In this document: positions 41,957 to 53,734 of the stretch, one piece after another | Numbering within the stretch: position 1 is the stretch's first letter | Layout: each line of letters begins with the position of its first letter | Assembly: GCA_945643635.1 (NCBI GenBank) | Contig: CALZFC010000021.1 | Location: 3,893,001-3,957,000 of the forward strand | Direction of reading: 5' to 3' | Length of the DNA: 64,000 bases | From: Allodiplogaster sudhausi | Lineage: Eukaryota; Nematoda; Chromadorea; Rhabditida; Diplogasteridae | The notes under the pieces: model-generated | What the model was told of the DNA's origin: nothing | Seen by the model: only the letters and a program-made list of their open reading frames with translations | Database searches by the model: none | Position numbers and translations under genes: made by a program

Positions 41957-42032
41957 CGGGCCTAACAGTTTTGGGCCAGCCCTGCATATCGGGCCCAAGC
42001 TCTAGGCCCGATGGGCAGGGCTGGCCTAAAAC
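41957..42032. repeat. GC-rich hairpin
   Basis: TTTTGGGCCAGCCCTGCATA TCGGGCC is followed after nine bases by its inverse, GGCCCGATGGGCAGGGCTGG CCTAAAA: about 27 paired positions with three mismatches. Weaker inverted similarity between about 41932-41960 and 42270-42305 suggests the hairpin lies within a roughly 370-bp inverted-repeat element. Confidence 0.7.
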
Positions 42033-42305
42033 TTTATCCCATTTTCAAAACACCGAAATAAACATTTTTTCGAGTAGACCGTCTAGTTCTGGATGGTTAT
42101 CGGCTGTGGTGATAAGATAAGAGGGTAAAATGGATCAATTCAATGAAAATTTCGAAATCAGTCGACCATTCTCCAATTTCTCGAATAATCGGGCACAAAC
42201 CTGCCTGCCAGGGATCCAGGCCGGACCGGCCTAGGGGTGTTGCGCCCGTCGGCCCATCGGCTGTGCCGAGTCGGGCAGTTGACATCTCTCTATGCGATGC
42301 ATACA

Positions 42306-43690
42306 AAGCTGTCTGTGATTAAAGTAATGCATGATATTAAAATTTTTCAAAAACCTCTTTAGCTATCTAGTCATTTCGTTCAAACAATATCTTTTCTATC
42401 TATATTAATATTTTCACGGTTATTGATTTACTGTGAGAGAAGAAAAATTCATAAACTTGGGCCCTAGTCTATTACCCCAAAAAATTCGTAGCTATTCATA
42501 ACTTTTTAACCCGATACTGTCATGCTTCAAGACCTTTCCAAATCGATTGTCAGGGTCTGAATTTACCTTTAAACAACTTTTAAGCAAAGTCTGACAATGT
42601 GAGATTATGATTTTTCTAAGATATCGGGCATTTTGATTCACTCGCAATACAAGTCATGCCAGGAAAACATGAACTTCAATTTTCAATCTATTGACCGTGA
42701 GGTTCTCCAACGGAGCTAATATCACACGGTGAAATCCAATTGTACATTGTTTAAAAACTTTATATGAAATATTACAAATCGTATAAGTATCACGAAAAAT
42801 AAAGTAAGATTTGAATGATATTACCGACAAAATGAACGTGAATATCATGAAATTAGCCTGTTTCCTGTTATAATAAATTAGAACTCTGGTTGTGTTGCAG
42901 GATTTCTGTTTCTCTGTATGTTTCGTCGACTGTACGTTCCTTTTTTTGTTCTTCCTGAAACAGCGCTCGCCTGCCCACTCTCTTATCTCTTTCGCCCATC
43001 AAGGACATTTAAGCTGCACCTGATATCTTCCTTCTTCTTTCTCCTCATTATTTACTGTTGTGTTTCTGCTCTCTATCTTCGCCATCCCTGAGAGCCACAT
43101 ATTAAACCGGGAGGAAGGAAATGTGTACTTATAGTCTGGGTCTTAATATGAATTGAACAAACAAATTGAAGCAATTAGGAATGTTGCTATTGCTTTTTTC
43201 TGACTAAGTGCCGTGGGCTGCCCTCCACTCGCACTGTCCTGATATTCGCACTATCCGGTAAAACAGATCCACTCGAGATCAGTGATTTCGCTCTTGCCTC
43301 ACTCATACACACATAAACCACTTTGTGATCGCTTTTCTTTTTCCTTGCGCTCTCCGACACACTCTATCGCACTCATCGGAATGAAGTGAAGACAGCTGAG
43401 AGAGAACGAGAGAAGAACAAAAAAAAGAGCTTGTATCTAAAGGAAACGAAATGAGAGATCATGAGAGATGTGAGGGTGGCAGAGAAAGAGAGACGAGCAT
43501 CTAAAGGAAGCTGCCTCCCCTCTTCTCCTGAACAATGCCTGGTACTATTGGCCGGAGGGCGGTGTTTTAGACTTCTTCCTCTCTTCATTTGGATGCCATA
43601 ACACTGCAACTGATTGCATGCCTCAATCAATCCTTCAGGCGTTGTTGCCGCAGACATAGCTCGAATATTATATTTATATGTATATAAATA
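42306..43690. other. Spacer, no gene seen
   Basis: AT-rich with no supported exon. It ends in a (TA)n tract at 43697-43732 just upstream of the cyclophilin-like gene. Confidence 0.5.
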
Positions 43691-43691
43691 A

Positions 43692-43734
<43 letters not shown>

Positions 43735-43830
43735 AAATGCTTTCCAAACGGCATCGTATTTCTCCTCATAAGGGTTGTGAATGCATACATATATACATAG
43801 TTTGTGTCTGATTGACTGTCCGTGTTTAGA

Positions 43831-44439
43831 ATGCTTCGCCCCCAAGTCTTCTTCGATATCGCTGTGCTCGGCCGCTCCGCTGGTCGTGTCGTTGTCCAGC
43901 TCTTCACCGACGCCGTTCCGACGCGTGCGGAACGCTTCCGCGCCCTGTGCGGCGATGCGCTCAGCTGTGGCGCCTTCCAGGGCGGCCGCGTCTACCGCGC
44001 GGCCAACGGCGCCTTCATCGTGCGCCAGTCTGGCGGCGCAGGCAGCCCAAATGCGAGTGCTGGCGCCGAAGAAGGCCCGGTCGTGTCGATCGTGCCCGGC
44101 GCCTCCGAGTACCTCGTGTGCACTGCGAGGAACGAGTGGCTGGATGGCCGCGCCTTCGTCGGCCGGATTGTGGCCGGCAAGGAAGTCTTCGACCACATCA
44201 ACCAGCTCATTCACACAACGAAGTCGGTCGTCGTTTCAGCCTCAGGACAACTCGCTGATTCTGCCCTACTTGTCAGTATTTTTTCTCTCTGATTAAATTA
44301 TGTATTCTCTTTAAAACTTTCGAGTTGAAGAAGCTGAGGAATGTACTTTATGGGTAAATAAATTATGAATAATTCTTTACAGCATCTTTGCATCTTTCAG
44401 GATCCTGCCCCGAAGCGCCGAGCCTTTCGTTTTCTATAA
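43831..44439 (+). CDS. Divergent cyclophilin-fold (PPIase-like) protein
   Basis: Two exons, 43831-44271 and 44401-44439 (TAA), phase 0; 159 residues. The N terminus PQVFFDIAVLGRSAGRVVVQ LFTDAVPTRAERFRALC follows the cyclophilin core closely, and the C-terminal part has EWLDGRAFVGRIVAGKEVFD. The catalytic region is altered. The FHR motif is VYR, keeping the arginine. QGGD is replaced by RQSGG. FFIT becomes YLVC. The tryptophan of WLDG is kept, and the GKHVVFG histidine is lost. Weak or absent isomerase activity is inferred. The exon is very GC-rich compared with its surroundings. TTTAG just before AATG could be a trans-splice acceptor. The added tail is basic (DPAPKRRAFRF). Confidence 0.85.
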
Positions 44440-45308
44440 TGTCTGCTATTTCTATTTGATCAATATATGTACATATGTATGTACATAAAATTGCGTTCAC
44501 ATGAGTCTCTCGTACCGATTCGCTTGACCCAAATGCACATTCTCTTTATTATAGCTTCTCTTATGCAACAAGCAAGTAATCATATCGACTGCATTCACTG
44601 TTATCGATCATTTAAGACTATAGTATAATCATGCCATTGGTAGATAAAAAAATTATCGTTAATTTATATCGAAAGCTTTGATTCGTTGAATCTTTTCTAG
44701 AAAACAGATCCCTTAGATTAAAAAAAAATTGTATTAGCATGATTACATAATGAATACCAAGGCCGCGAACTTAACTCGGTAAATGTAATTAGTAATTGGG
44801 TGTATATGCAGAATTTTATGCATTGCATTGTATTCTGCCTGCCCTTTTCATTTTTTGAAGCCTAATTACTAAAAATGACATAAGGTCACATCCAAACGAC
44901 GATCATTTAACAGTTTATCATCGTTATTAGTGTCTCGACTATAGTGATATGTTGCGCAGATATTTCAAAGATAATAAATTCGATCACAAGAAAAAAGAAG
45001 GCGTTCAACCTTTACTATACAACGAAGTGACTTTAGCGTTGCATGTATTTCTAAGTATATACAAATTCCTACTTAGAAACATGCGCCATCCTTATGGTGA
45101 AGCACATGTTCAAGCTTTCGGAAAAAAAACGCACAGCAACCACTCCAACAAACACCGTACATATGTGGTTACAATAAACTTATAGGGAAATGAGTTCACA
45201 AAGAACCAGCCCAGGCGAGAAAAGTTGTTGATGCTGACAGCAGATTAAGTGTCGATGGCCTCCGCCTTCGGATGTGTCTTGCTTGTTGCCTTTGCACTCA
45301 TCATTCCT
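44440..45308. other. Spacer, no supported gene
   Basis: AT-rich. A 78-codon plus-strand frame at 44949-45185 has no splice partners, no recognisable family and AT-biased composition, and was not accepted. Confidence 0.45.
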
Positions 45309-46615
45309 CTATGCCTTCTGGAGATCTCCACTGTACCCCTGTTCATCTCTGCGTCGTCGACAGAGGAAGCAGATGCCCAGGAGGAAGAGACCACCGAAGA
45401 CGGCGGCCGCGATGATTGCCTGCATCACCAGCACCGAGTTGTCCGGATCGTGCTCGATGTCGATCAGCTGCTCCACCTGGCAACACCGCAAGAGATAGCC
45501 ATCATCAGGAGCTTGCTTGGACTACTCATAAATTGCGCACTATACCCATTGTCAATAGTTCTTTGCAACTTATTCCTGGTCAAGTTCTATTGTGAAACAT
45601 AAGGTTCTGATAGGTTAAGACTACCTGTAATAAATTTTGATAAAACTTATACAAAACGGACAAAGTCGATTGAGTCGACTTCGAGATCCGCAATCTTGCG
45701 CAGGTGACTAATGGACTTCATTCTATTCGCCAACTTTTCCGCATCCAGAAAATGCTCGACGTTGTAGGGGATGGAAGATGTATTGACTTCCTTAAAAATG
45801 CAAGTGATCCACTTTAAATAATCCATGAACAACTAATCAATTTACATATTACTGCATTGCATATGAATGAAGACACGTTAACAATTTTGAAAACAAAAAT
45901 GATAAAACTATATAAATATGGATGTAGAATCGCAGGTATTTAAATGATAACCGAAATCGCGATTAATGCCTCTAAAATGTGACTACTGTTAATGTTTGTT
46001 TAAATTCATAAAAATTGAACCTTCTTCAATACCGCGAATTGTACAGTGATCTCGTCATCTGTGCCCAAGCAGCCAACACGTGTAATAATGATGGAATCCT
46101 GAAGCGGCACATTTGGCGCTAGAAATGGAAAAGGCTGCACGAGCCTTGCTGGTGCGCAGATTGTTCGCGATCTGCTGGGCGAAGGCGTCCTCAGGGAACT
46201 CGTCGAGGTCATCGTCGGCGTCGCTCAGCGAGAAGCGCACGGACACGGCCGGGAACCTGCCGTCGTCGTCGTCGACATTCACCACTTTGTTGCACGAAAT
46301 GTCTGGAGCCGACGCCTGCGATCATTACTTGCCAGCAATTGTCATCTTTATCATCTTCATCAGAAGGCTTGTAAAATTCCGTGAAATTCGAAAATTGGGG
46401 CCTGGCGTAGGAGGACCGCTTCTGGATTGGTCACTAATGCCTCTTCCATATTCTCTGTTCGCATGCCCTCCCCATTCGCTGACCTCTTCCACAACGAGCG
46501 CGCACACGCATCGGTGGCGGTCGTGCCCATCGTTGCACACGTTGTGATGCTCCATCGGACAGATCGCTGCCATTGTCAGCGGCAGCAGCCAGGAAAGAAG
46601 GGCCAGCAAGCGCAT
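45309..46615 (-). CDS. Type I membrane protein with Cys-rich N terminus
   Basis: Exons are 46615-46484 (signal peptide MRLLALLSWLLPLTMAA, then CPMEHHNVCNDGHDRHRCVC), 46315-46141 (SCNKVVNVDDDDGRFPAVSV... IANNLRTSKA), 46118-46021 (PNVPLQDSIIITRVGCLGTD...), 45790-45653 (EVNTSSIPYNVEHFLDAEKL...) and 45476-45309 (one transmembrane helix, QAIIAAAVFGGLFLLGICFL, then CRRRRDEQGY). About 236 residues. The stop-transfer CRRRR places the C terminus in the cytosol. The ectodomain may have a SEA-like alpha/beta region, an inference from length and pattern only. The join between exons 2 and 3 needs a 22-nt intron or a base error. Confidence 0.7.
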
Positions 46616-46892
46616 CCTTAATTCATAAGCTGTCCTTGCGGTGTCTAAGAATATAACGATTACGACTTAGCGCACATATAACATTAATACAGTGATTTTC
46701 TATACTGTTGGGCGATTCTAGACAACGCCAACTGAAGGATATTCCGGCACGAATAGGTAATATGGCGAAATCAAGATAGTAGAGAGTCTTCGAGGTTTCG
46801 CACGCGAATATGATGCTGAAACGTGTTATTACACGACGATGTGTGGAGTGGGGCAGCAACACACTCGGAGGGAAGACAGATTGAACTGATGC

Positions 46893-46928
<36 letters not shown>

Positions 46929-48200
46929 GGACGGCCATCCCTCAATGCTCGCTCCACACTCCTGAGAGTCGACCTTTGACATCTTTCCCTCTCCCTATCT
47001 TTCGACACGAAAACCAAGGAGGCACTCGAGATATCTCCCTCTCCCTCCCCTTCACTTTCTCATGACTCTCCTCTCCATCTCTCCGCTAATCCCCATCCTT
47101 ATATTCCTTGCTACAGGTGTCCTAATCCTGTCGTTTTTCCTCGCATCATTCTCTTTCTTGTGGCATCTCTACTCTCCTTTGCCGCTCAATGCCAGTCTCT
47201 GCATATCTCACTGAATCACTTTTTTTTTTAAATTATCCAGAGTGCATTTGCAACATGGTCATCATTTAAAATATCTTCCTTGTTTATATAAATGATTTAT
47301 TTTTACGGGAATGCAATTTTTTCAGGTAAATTATTATATACACTGGACAAAAAACTGAAACTTGGTTGTTCATTAATTGCTCACTTAATAATTGTGCACT
47401 CACATTCACATTTAACAGAGTATTTCATTATCCTAATATTTTAATACGAAAGGAACAGTTCTGGTGTTCCCCTCGCAATAAAAACCACACGTTCTCACAA
47501 TCCTCAATGTATGTATTTATTCTTCCTCTTCGCATAACTGTCGACGCCTACTTTATTCTCCGCCGTTTCTCCTGCTGAGATGAAGACGGCACCTTTCTTC
47601 GCAAACACTTTATCTGCAATCGTCAAACAAGAGATATACGCGAGCGAAAGAAGGACAGAGAGATTGAATGAGACAGCGAGAGAAAGAGAGGAACAGAGAA
47701 AACTCTGCGCGTAGCTAAACAGCAGCCAGCGCCCTCTGAAAGCAGGGCACGCAGCTTGTTCAAATGCGTAAGTACTCATAATTGTCGAAGAGAGCGAGAC
47801 AGAATGGGAGACGCGAGAACGAGGAAAAGGGAGAGACAATGAGAGAGAGTGAGCCATGGCATGATTGACAAGAGGGGATTTGGATAAGAGATGAGCGATA
47901 GGGGGAATCGGGATAATGTAGATGGTGAATGAGTTGCAGTGATAATTCAAGATATCCGATTTCTTCAGTGGGTGCATGAGAAGCGGCTCTTTAAAAATGC
48001 GTATCTACATATACAAAGAGCAGAATTGATATGTGGCGGATTAAACAGAAGATGGATAAATGGCCTAAAAGATGTTTAGAAAAAAACTTCGTTGCCACGC
48101 TAAAGACAAAGAAAGTCTGTTCCCCTCCCTCATACATATACATATGACACAGAACGACGAATGATTTTCGCGCTGTTTTAGAATCGTTATTCGAAAGGCT
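46616..48200. other. Spacer with GA/CT tracts
   Basis: (GA)n at about 46897-46922 and GA-rich sequence at 47640-47860. No supported exon. Confidence 0.5.
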
Positions 48201-48493
48201 TCAGATACGATACAATTGTTCATCCAGCAAATGGAGGACTTGGCCAGCAAGCGGCTGTTGTTGGGCAAACAAAATCTGGTCCTGGAACAACAAAACAGAT
48301 CACACAATAAAACTGTCTATATGCTCGAAAAAAGTAAAGTGCTTCGCATGGCTGAGTTTATGTAGCATACATATTCACTTGAAGGAACAGTTCTGCAGAA
48401 GAAGTGAATGAAGAACGCCGGGCTAAGAAGAAAGACGCGATTGGACTGAATCGCGTGTTCTAGCACGAGCACGTGAGAAAGGATAGAGCACAT
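48201..48493 (-). CDS. Possible small two-exon gene (61 residues)
   Basis: Exon 48493-48389 (MCSILSHVLVLEHAIQSNRV...) joins in phase 0 to 48281-48201 (DQILFAQQQPLAGQVLHLLD..., TGA). The donor is ACT/GTTCCT and the acceptor TTCCAG. No family was recognised. The first exon could equally be an internal exon, since the frame stays open a little upstream of the ATG. Confidence 0.3.
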
Positions 48494-49034
48494 TTTGAGC
48501 GACTTCCGGAATACCAAATTAAGAATCCGAGAAAATTAAAGTGGACATCGAAAATCAGGAGCATTTCCGAAAAAATAAAAACTGAGTGAGAGTGCAGCAG
48601 TTAACGAAAATGAATAAAATTTAATGAAAATTAAGGTTGTTGCCATCTCGCTGAGTACAAAGATATTATCGACAGGCTTACATGAATAGAGAGCGAGGAG
48701 AATAGACTGGAGTGGAATTAACTTAAAGAGTCCGCACCTCATCTGTTCTAACTATACGCTTTTACAATAGATTCAGTATAACAGTGAAATATATTTTTGC
48801 TAACATTTAGATAACCACTCGAGCGGGATTTTTATGACATGCGCAAGCCTATATTCTAGAAATCATCTAAATTTGTAATACAACGATGTCTAGCGAAATC
48901 ATAGATCCACTAAATCATGATTAATAAACAAATCGGGATTCATCCCTGAAATGCTTGAATTCGCGACTAACGTGCAAATTGAGAACAAGTAGTCAACTGC
49001 GCATCAAGATGAAAGAGAAATTGACTGGAAAAGA

Positions 49035-52000
49035 TCAATCGTCAGCCCTGGGGTCGTCGTAATTGTCGTAGTCTGGATCGCGGTATTCGGTGAAGCGAGA
49101 AGACACCGGACGATTTCTGAAGAAATTTGTTACTGATTAGGAGTTTGTTGATTCCGTTGTAGAAACATCATAAGGCCTAAAACTCCGGGGCAGGGGACAG
49201 GAAAACTCGACGATGGACTAAAATTAAAGAAATACAAAAGGACACCAATCCGAATCGCAATATATGGTTCACGAATCATGAAACAGGTTAATAAAAGATT
49301 ATTAACATACGGAACAGGCGTTAACAAAGGAGAATGACATGAGGGTTGATATTCTTGTTAGGCATGCTTTGAAAAGGAGAAAGTAGAGAATGAACGAAGG
49401 TGTGCAATCAAACATACACAGAGGACGCGGACAGCCAACGGCGACGCCTGACATTGAGACAATTCCTTGTTTACGTTTTATCATAAACATAAAAGAAGAA
49501 AAGGAAATGTTTTTTTCAAAACATTATATGGAATATTTTTGCTCGAACATTGAAACTTCCAAAGCAACGGATAATTTGTGCAATGAAATGTCTTTTTCTG
49601 CTGCCTTAAACGACTGACCGATTGATGGAGTCAAGAGAGACAGGATTGCTGTCACGCACTTGCTGCCCGATGCTCTCGAAGCGGCGCTCCCAGAACTTGG
49701 GCGTGCGAAGAGCTGCCGAGAGAAGGGACGAGCCGGAGCAGCGATAGTCAGAGTCGCCCTTCGTGAACAGGTAGCCTCAAACGGAGCACGCCATCAAGCA
49801 AGATCCGGCTGGATCCGACACGCCCCTCCCCTCACATCATACAAACTCAATTGATCATACCAGAAAGAGGAGCCGACCCCTTCGAATCTGCGCCACCCAA
49901 CAGCTTCTGCTCCCACTCTTGGGGCCTGAACCAAAAGGAATTTGGATAAGCAGTCTAAAATAGAGTAGGAAATTCGGTTTACCTCTTCGGAACGTACGCC
50001 GGTTTCCGGTACAAGTCAACTGAATGCTGCAAATCAAAGTCGAAGTAGTCTGGATCGTCTCTTCGCGGCCTCGAATAGTATGGCCGTGGAGCGTACATCT
50101 AAATGAATCTCAAGGATTACTCGGTCGAGAGTCATCATCTAGCAGGAGACTCGGGGTTATATTGAAGTAGCATTTATTGGAGACATCTCAAAAAGTTATT
50201 TTTTTATAAAAGCCAACAGAAAAATCGTAGTCGTCACGATCGTTCGGGCCACCTGCCGCGGGAGCTGGAGCGTTGCGGAATTCCTAAAAGTAAAAATGGT
50301 CTCTGAGAAAGGATTCGAGTGTTTGTTTAACAAGTATTAGAGAAATCAAGTTTTGGAATGGCAAGATTAATAAGTAGGTAGTGCCTTGCGAGTGATGGTT
50401 TTGAGATTCCGCGGCAGATGAGTTGTTTTGAGGATGCGTGCTTCGATGTCATTGGCACGTGCCTCGTAGCGACTTTCGTACGAAGTCGACTCGACGCCCT
50501 CCGTGCGACTCACCGCCGGCGCCGCATAAGGACCGGATCCTTCATTTATTACTATGTACATATGTATTATATTTTTTTACTTGTGAATATATTTTTTTCT
50601 TATAGTTTACACTGTACCATGATACATACATACATACATCTGTTGTCATACAAATTAGTCATCTATAGTTCACGTAAACAAGCTAATTCACCACTTGATA
50701 TGTACGATGTCATCTAATTCTTCGTTCAATGAGTGCCAAAATATAGGCACATGTTTATGCACTGTGTTAGGCTCCTTGACTGACCAGCAAAGAGGCTGCT
50801 GACAGACGGCGAGCTGGCCAGCACGCGATCACGCGGATTCATCGCCCCATTCGCGAGCCAGCTACTCTTTCTACAACACTTCACTCTGCTTCCGTAACCA
50901 TCTCCCTCTTCTTAGCAATCGTTTCCTTGAATGACAGTACATAAATACCTTGGCAGAAAGCTCTCCGAATCTAGGTTGCGGAAGGGACTTTCGCCACGCT
51001 TGACGCGCGGACGCGAGAGTAGCGTGTTCTCAAGGAAGTCTGTGTCTTCTTTGTTCTTCTCCACCTGTCGCTTTGCCTACAATTTAAAAGAAAATAGAAT
51101 ATACCGTATTTTTTCTAATAGCATCACCTTTATATTAGACCCTCATCTAAGAGTTATTAATGTCACTGAAAATAAGTACCCTTCCCTCTAGTAGAACCCC
51201 ACCCCCCTTCTCCCTTCCAAAAGCGCCCCTCCTCGCTAACACCATAGTCTAATCAGCTCGAGACATTTCTCGAACGGATCATGGATGCATGGAATGCGCT
51301 TCCAAATAAATTACTTGTAAAAGCATTCAAAAGCAGCAGTAAAACCGATATTCCTGTGATGATTGTATCTTCTTTTTTGTGAGAATAAAATATAGTTATC
51401 AAACATTTAATGCATCACATTTAAAATAGTACCCCTCCTTCTAGTAGAACCCCTCCCTTGCCATGGAATCGAAAATAGTACCCTCGGGAGATATATAGAG
51501 ATAGAGAAAATACGGTTTACATATATGTAAATACTATGCATGAGGACGTCATCGCTAAGATACTAATGTGCATGCATACATGTGAAGAAGAGTATCAATC
51601 TATATGAAATAACTGCGTATTGCTCACCGTATAGAAAGAGTCGCTAACAGAATCCTGCCACTTCTTCCAGGTCGGCTTCTTGTCCTCAATCTCTTCGTAG
51701 ACTCTGTCATCGAAATCGACCCGCTTGAACTTGGGCTGGTTGAGGAGGCAACTGGGCGGCACTCGAGGGCTAGAAAAAGACTCAAAATAATGTAGCTTCC
51801 TTTGATACACGAAGGTCTTTTTAAACAAAATTATTTCGAGACTTCCCAATATGCTACCTTGGAACTGCGAAAGTGTCGCGCCTCTCAGCGGGACTTGGAC
51901 TTCGACTACGAAGCAGAGAAGAGGCCGAGGGCGCGAGGCCGTTCCGGACGGGAGGGGGCAGTGACATCGGCGAGGGAAGAGACGCCGCGGCCGACGGCGC

Positions 52001-52402
52001 CATCCCCAGCAGCTCGTGCGACGCTGCGATCAGATCATTCGAGCGGCCGCTCCTCCGACCGCGCACCTGACATTTCAGCTCTTCTTTTTCTTGCTAAAGA
52101 AAATTTCTTCTACGTTTATTGATATCTAACACATTCATCCTCATACCAAATATGTATAAGCAATCGTGAAGCTTAAACTAGCGCGAAACCCAGCATATGT
52201 AATATATGTAAATGTCACTGACTGCTTCCCTAAATTATGTGACTTCTCGCCCTTATGCCAGGCAAACAGGCACGAATTCAAAAATGCGTTTTTTGGCTCC
52301 TTTAAGGAAAACATAGCAGCCGTCTGAACGCACTCTTTCCTCCGGCGCGCTACTCCCTGAGTCCTCCTCTTGGTCCACCTTCGCATCGTCCGACTCGCTC
52401 AT
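49035..52402 (-). CDS. Long, probably disordered Arg/Asp/Tyr/Pro-rich protein
   Basis: Eleven exons: 52402-52334 (MSESDDAKVDQEEDSG...), 52066-51858, 51769-51628, 51076-50949, 50870-50785, 50539-50385, 50284-50218, 50098-49983, 49925-49861, 49775-49619, 49116-49035 (TGA); about 424 residues. All junctions match except exon 7 to 8, where one extra T in a T6 run breaks the phase. The protein has an acidic start, a Ser/Pro/Arg segment (SSLLRSRSPSPAERRD), NQPKFKRVDFDDRVYEE, then Tyr/Asp/Arg repeats (RPYYSRPRRDDPDYFDFD) and an acidic end (YRDPDYDNYDDPRADD). It has no signal peptide, membrane helix or known fold, and is likely an intracellular scaffold. The intron after exon 6 starts AAG/GCACTA, a GC donor. 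A MITE lies in the intron between exons 3 and 4. Confidence 0.8.
51103..51516. mobile_element. ~414-bp MITE in an intron
   Basis: The ends are inverted: ACCGTATTTTTTCT at 51103 and AGAGAAAATACGGT ending at 51516. Inside, AAGTACCCTTCCCTCTAGTA and its near-copy AGTACCCCTCCTTCTAGTAG lie about 255 bp apart as direct repeats. No coding frame. Confidence 0.7.
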
Positions 52403-52844
52403 CCTTAACCCTTCAATTGGACAACAATAAAAGATTAGAAGAAAAAAGTTCATTTTTTCTATTGCGGTTGTCATGATCGATCTGCATAACTGTGTAGGCT
52501 AGAACGAGGGAATATTTTTTTTAAAATAAATTATGCATTTTGGGTAGAAATGTCATCTATAAAAAGGAGTAAACATTCGGTACACCAATTCAGATGGAAA
52601 ATAATAAGTGGCAATCTGGAACAACATTTCGCAGCCTCGACCAACTCTTTTTTATACGATACAACTTATTTTTATTCAGAAGCATGACAAAAGGAAAAAT
52701 TCATCATCCGCATCGATATCGCAACGGCAGTCGATTCGTGGATGCTAGCAGTTGTTCGTGATACAATCGTTGTTTTGCGAAATTTTTGTGCCTCATTTTT
52801 TTTGTTTCGTTTGTTTAGAGAGCAGAATACTGTTCCGGGGAACT

Positions 52845-52850
52845 CTCTCA

Positions 52851-52895
<45 letters not shown>

Positions 52896-52965
52896 GGTAC
52901 CTATCTCTCCCTCTCTCTCTCTCTCTCTCTCGCTCTCGCTCTCTCTCTCTCGCTGTACCTATGTA

Positions 52966-53000
<35 letters not shown>

Positions 53001-53260
53001 TTCTCTCACTCGCTCTCGCTCTGTCCCTTTCACGTGCTAATGCTAACTTTCAAATCAGCAGTGTGAGTGGGCGGCAGCGTTATCGCGTACAAGTGGCTTA
53101 ACAGTAACTTCAGGGTAAAAAGAGAAACAAAAAACCAGGATGGAAGAAAAGAAGTGCAAATGAGCTTGAATCAGAGAAGAGAGAGAGAGAAAGAGAGAGA
53201 GAGAGGGAGAGAGGGAGGGAGAGAGGGAGAGAGAGGGAGAGAACGGGGAGAGTAGACGCT
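52845..53260. repeat. Long (CT)n tract followed by (GA)n tract
   Basis: CT microsatellite sequence from about 52845 to 53025 with GGTACCTAT interruptions, then GA microsatellite from about 53180 to 53240: opposite polarity, 150 bp apart. A further CT-rich stretch runs from 53580 to 53950. Confidence 0.9.
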
Positions 53261-53692
53261 GTCATGAGTGGCGCGTATGTTAGCGGAGCTCACGAAGTAC
53301 ATTTCTCTCGGTTAGTCTTTTGAGAAAAAAAACTGATTCCAGACAACTCATGGATAATATGGAGGATATATACATAGCTAACTGATCAAGTGCCTTACAT
53401 TCACATAGACATCAAGACTTCAGCTTGGGCAATATCGATTAGATCGAGAAATCGGGAAGCAGATTGTGTAGAAAACACAGAGCTTTTGCTTAGAAAAGTG
53501 CTGAGTCGATAAGAGTGGAAGAGAGGAGAGACGGAAAGAAGAAGGGGGTCGGTAAGTGGCTGGACACGGGATTCCTCTCGCTTTCTCTTTCAATCCCTTC
53601 CTCTATCCCTCAATCGTTCTTCGCTTTCTTCTTCTCTTTCTCACTCTTTCTCTCTTACTCTCTCTCTCGGTCTCCCGTTCTCTCTCTCTCTT

Positions 53693-53734
<42 letters not shown>

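Noticed and set aside
43732..44214. 160-codon minus-strand frame opposite the cyclophilin exon
   Set aside because: It is the antisense shadow of a GC-rich coding exon; the plus strand has the cyclophilin signature.
43781..44296. 171-codon plus-strand frame in another phase of the cyclophilin exon
   Set aside because: Ser/Ala/Arg-rich shadow; it does not match any fold while the adjacent frame does.
45249..45602. 117-codon plus-strand frame
   Set aside because: It is antisense to the transmembrane exon of the minus-strand gene, which has better coding and splice evidence.
52752..53101. Ser/Leu-rich 104-119 codon frames
   Set aside because: Direct translation of (CT)n.
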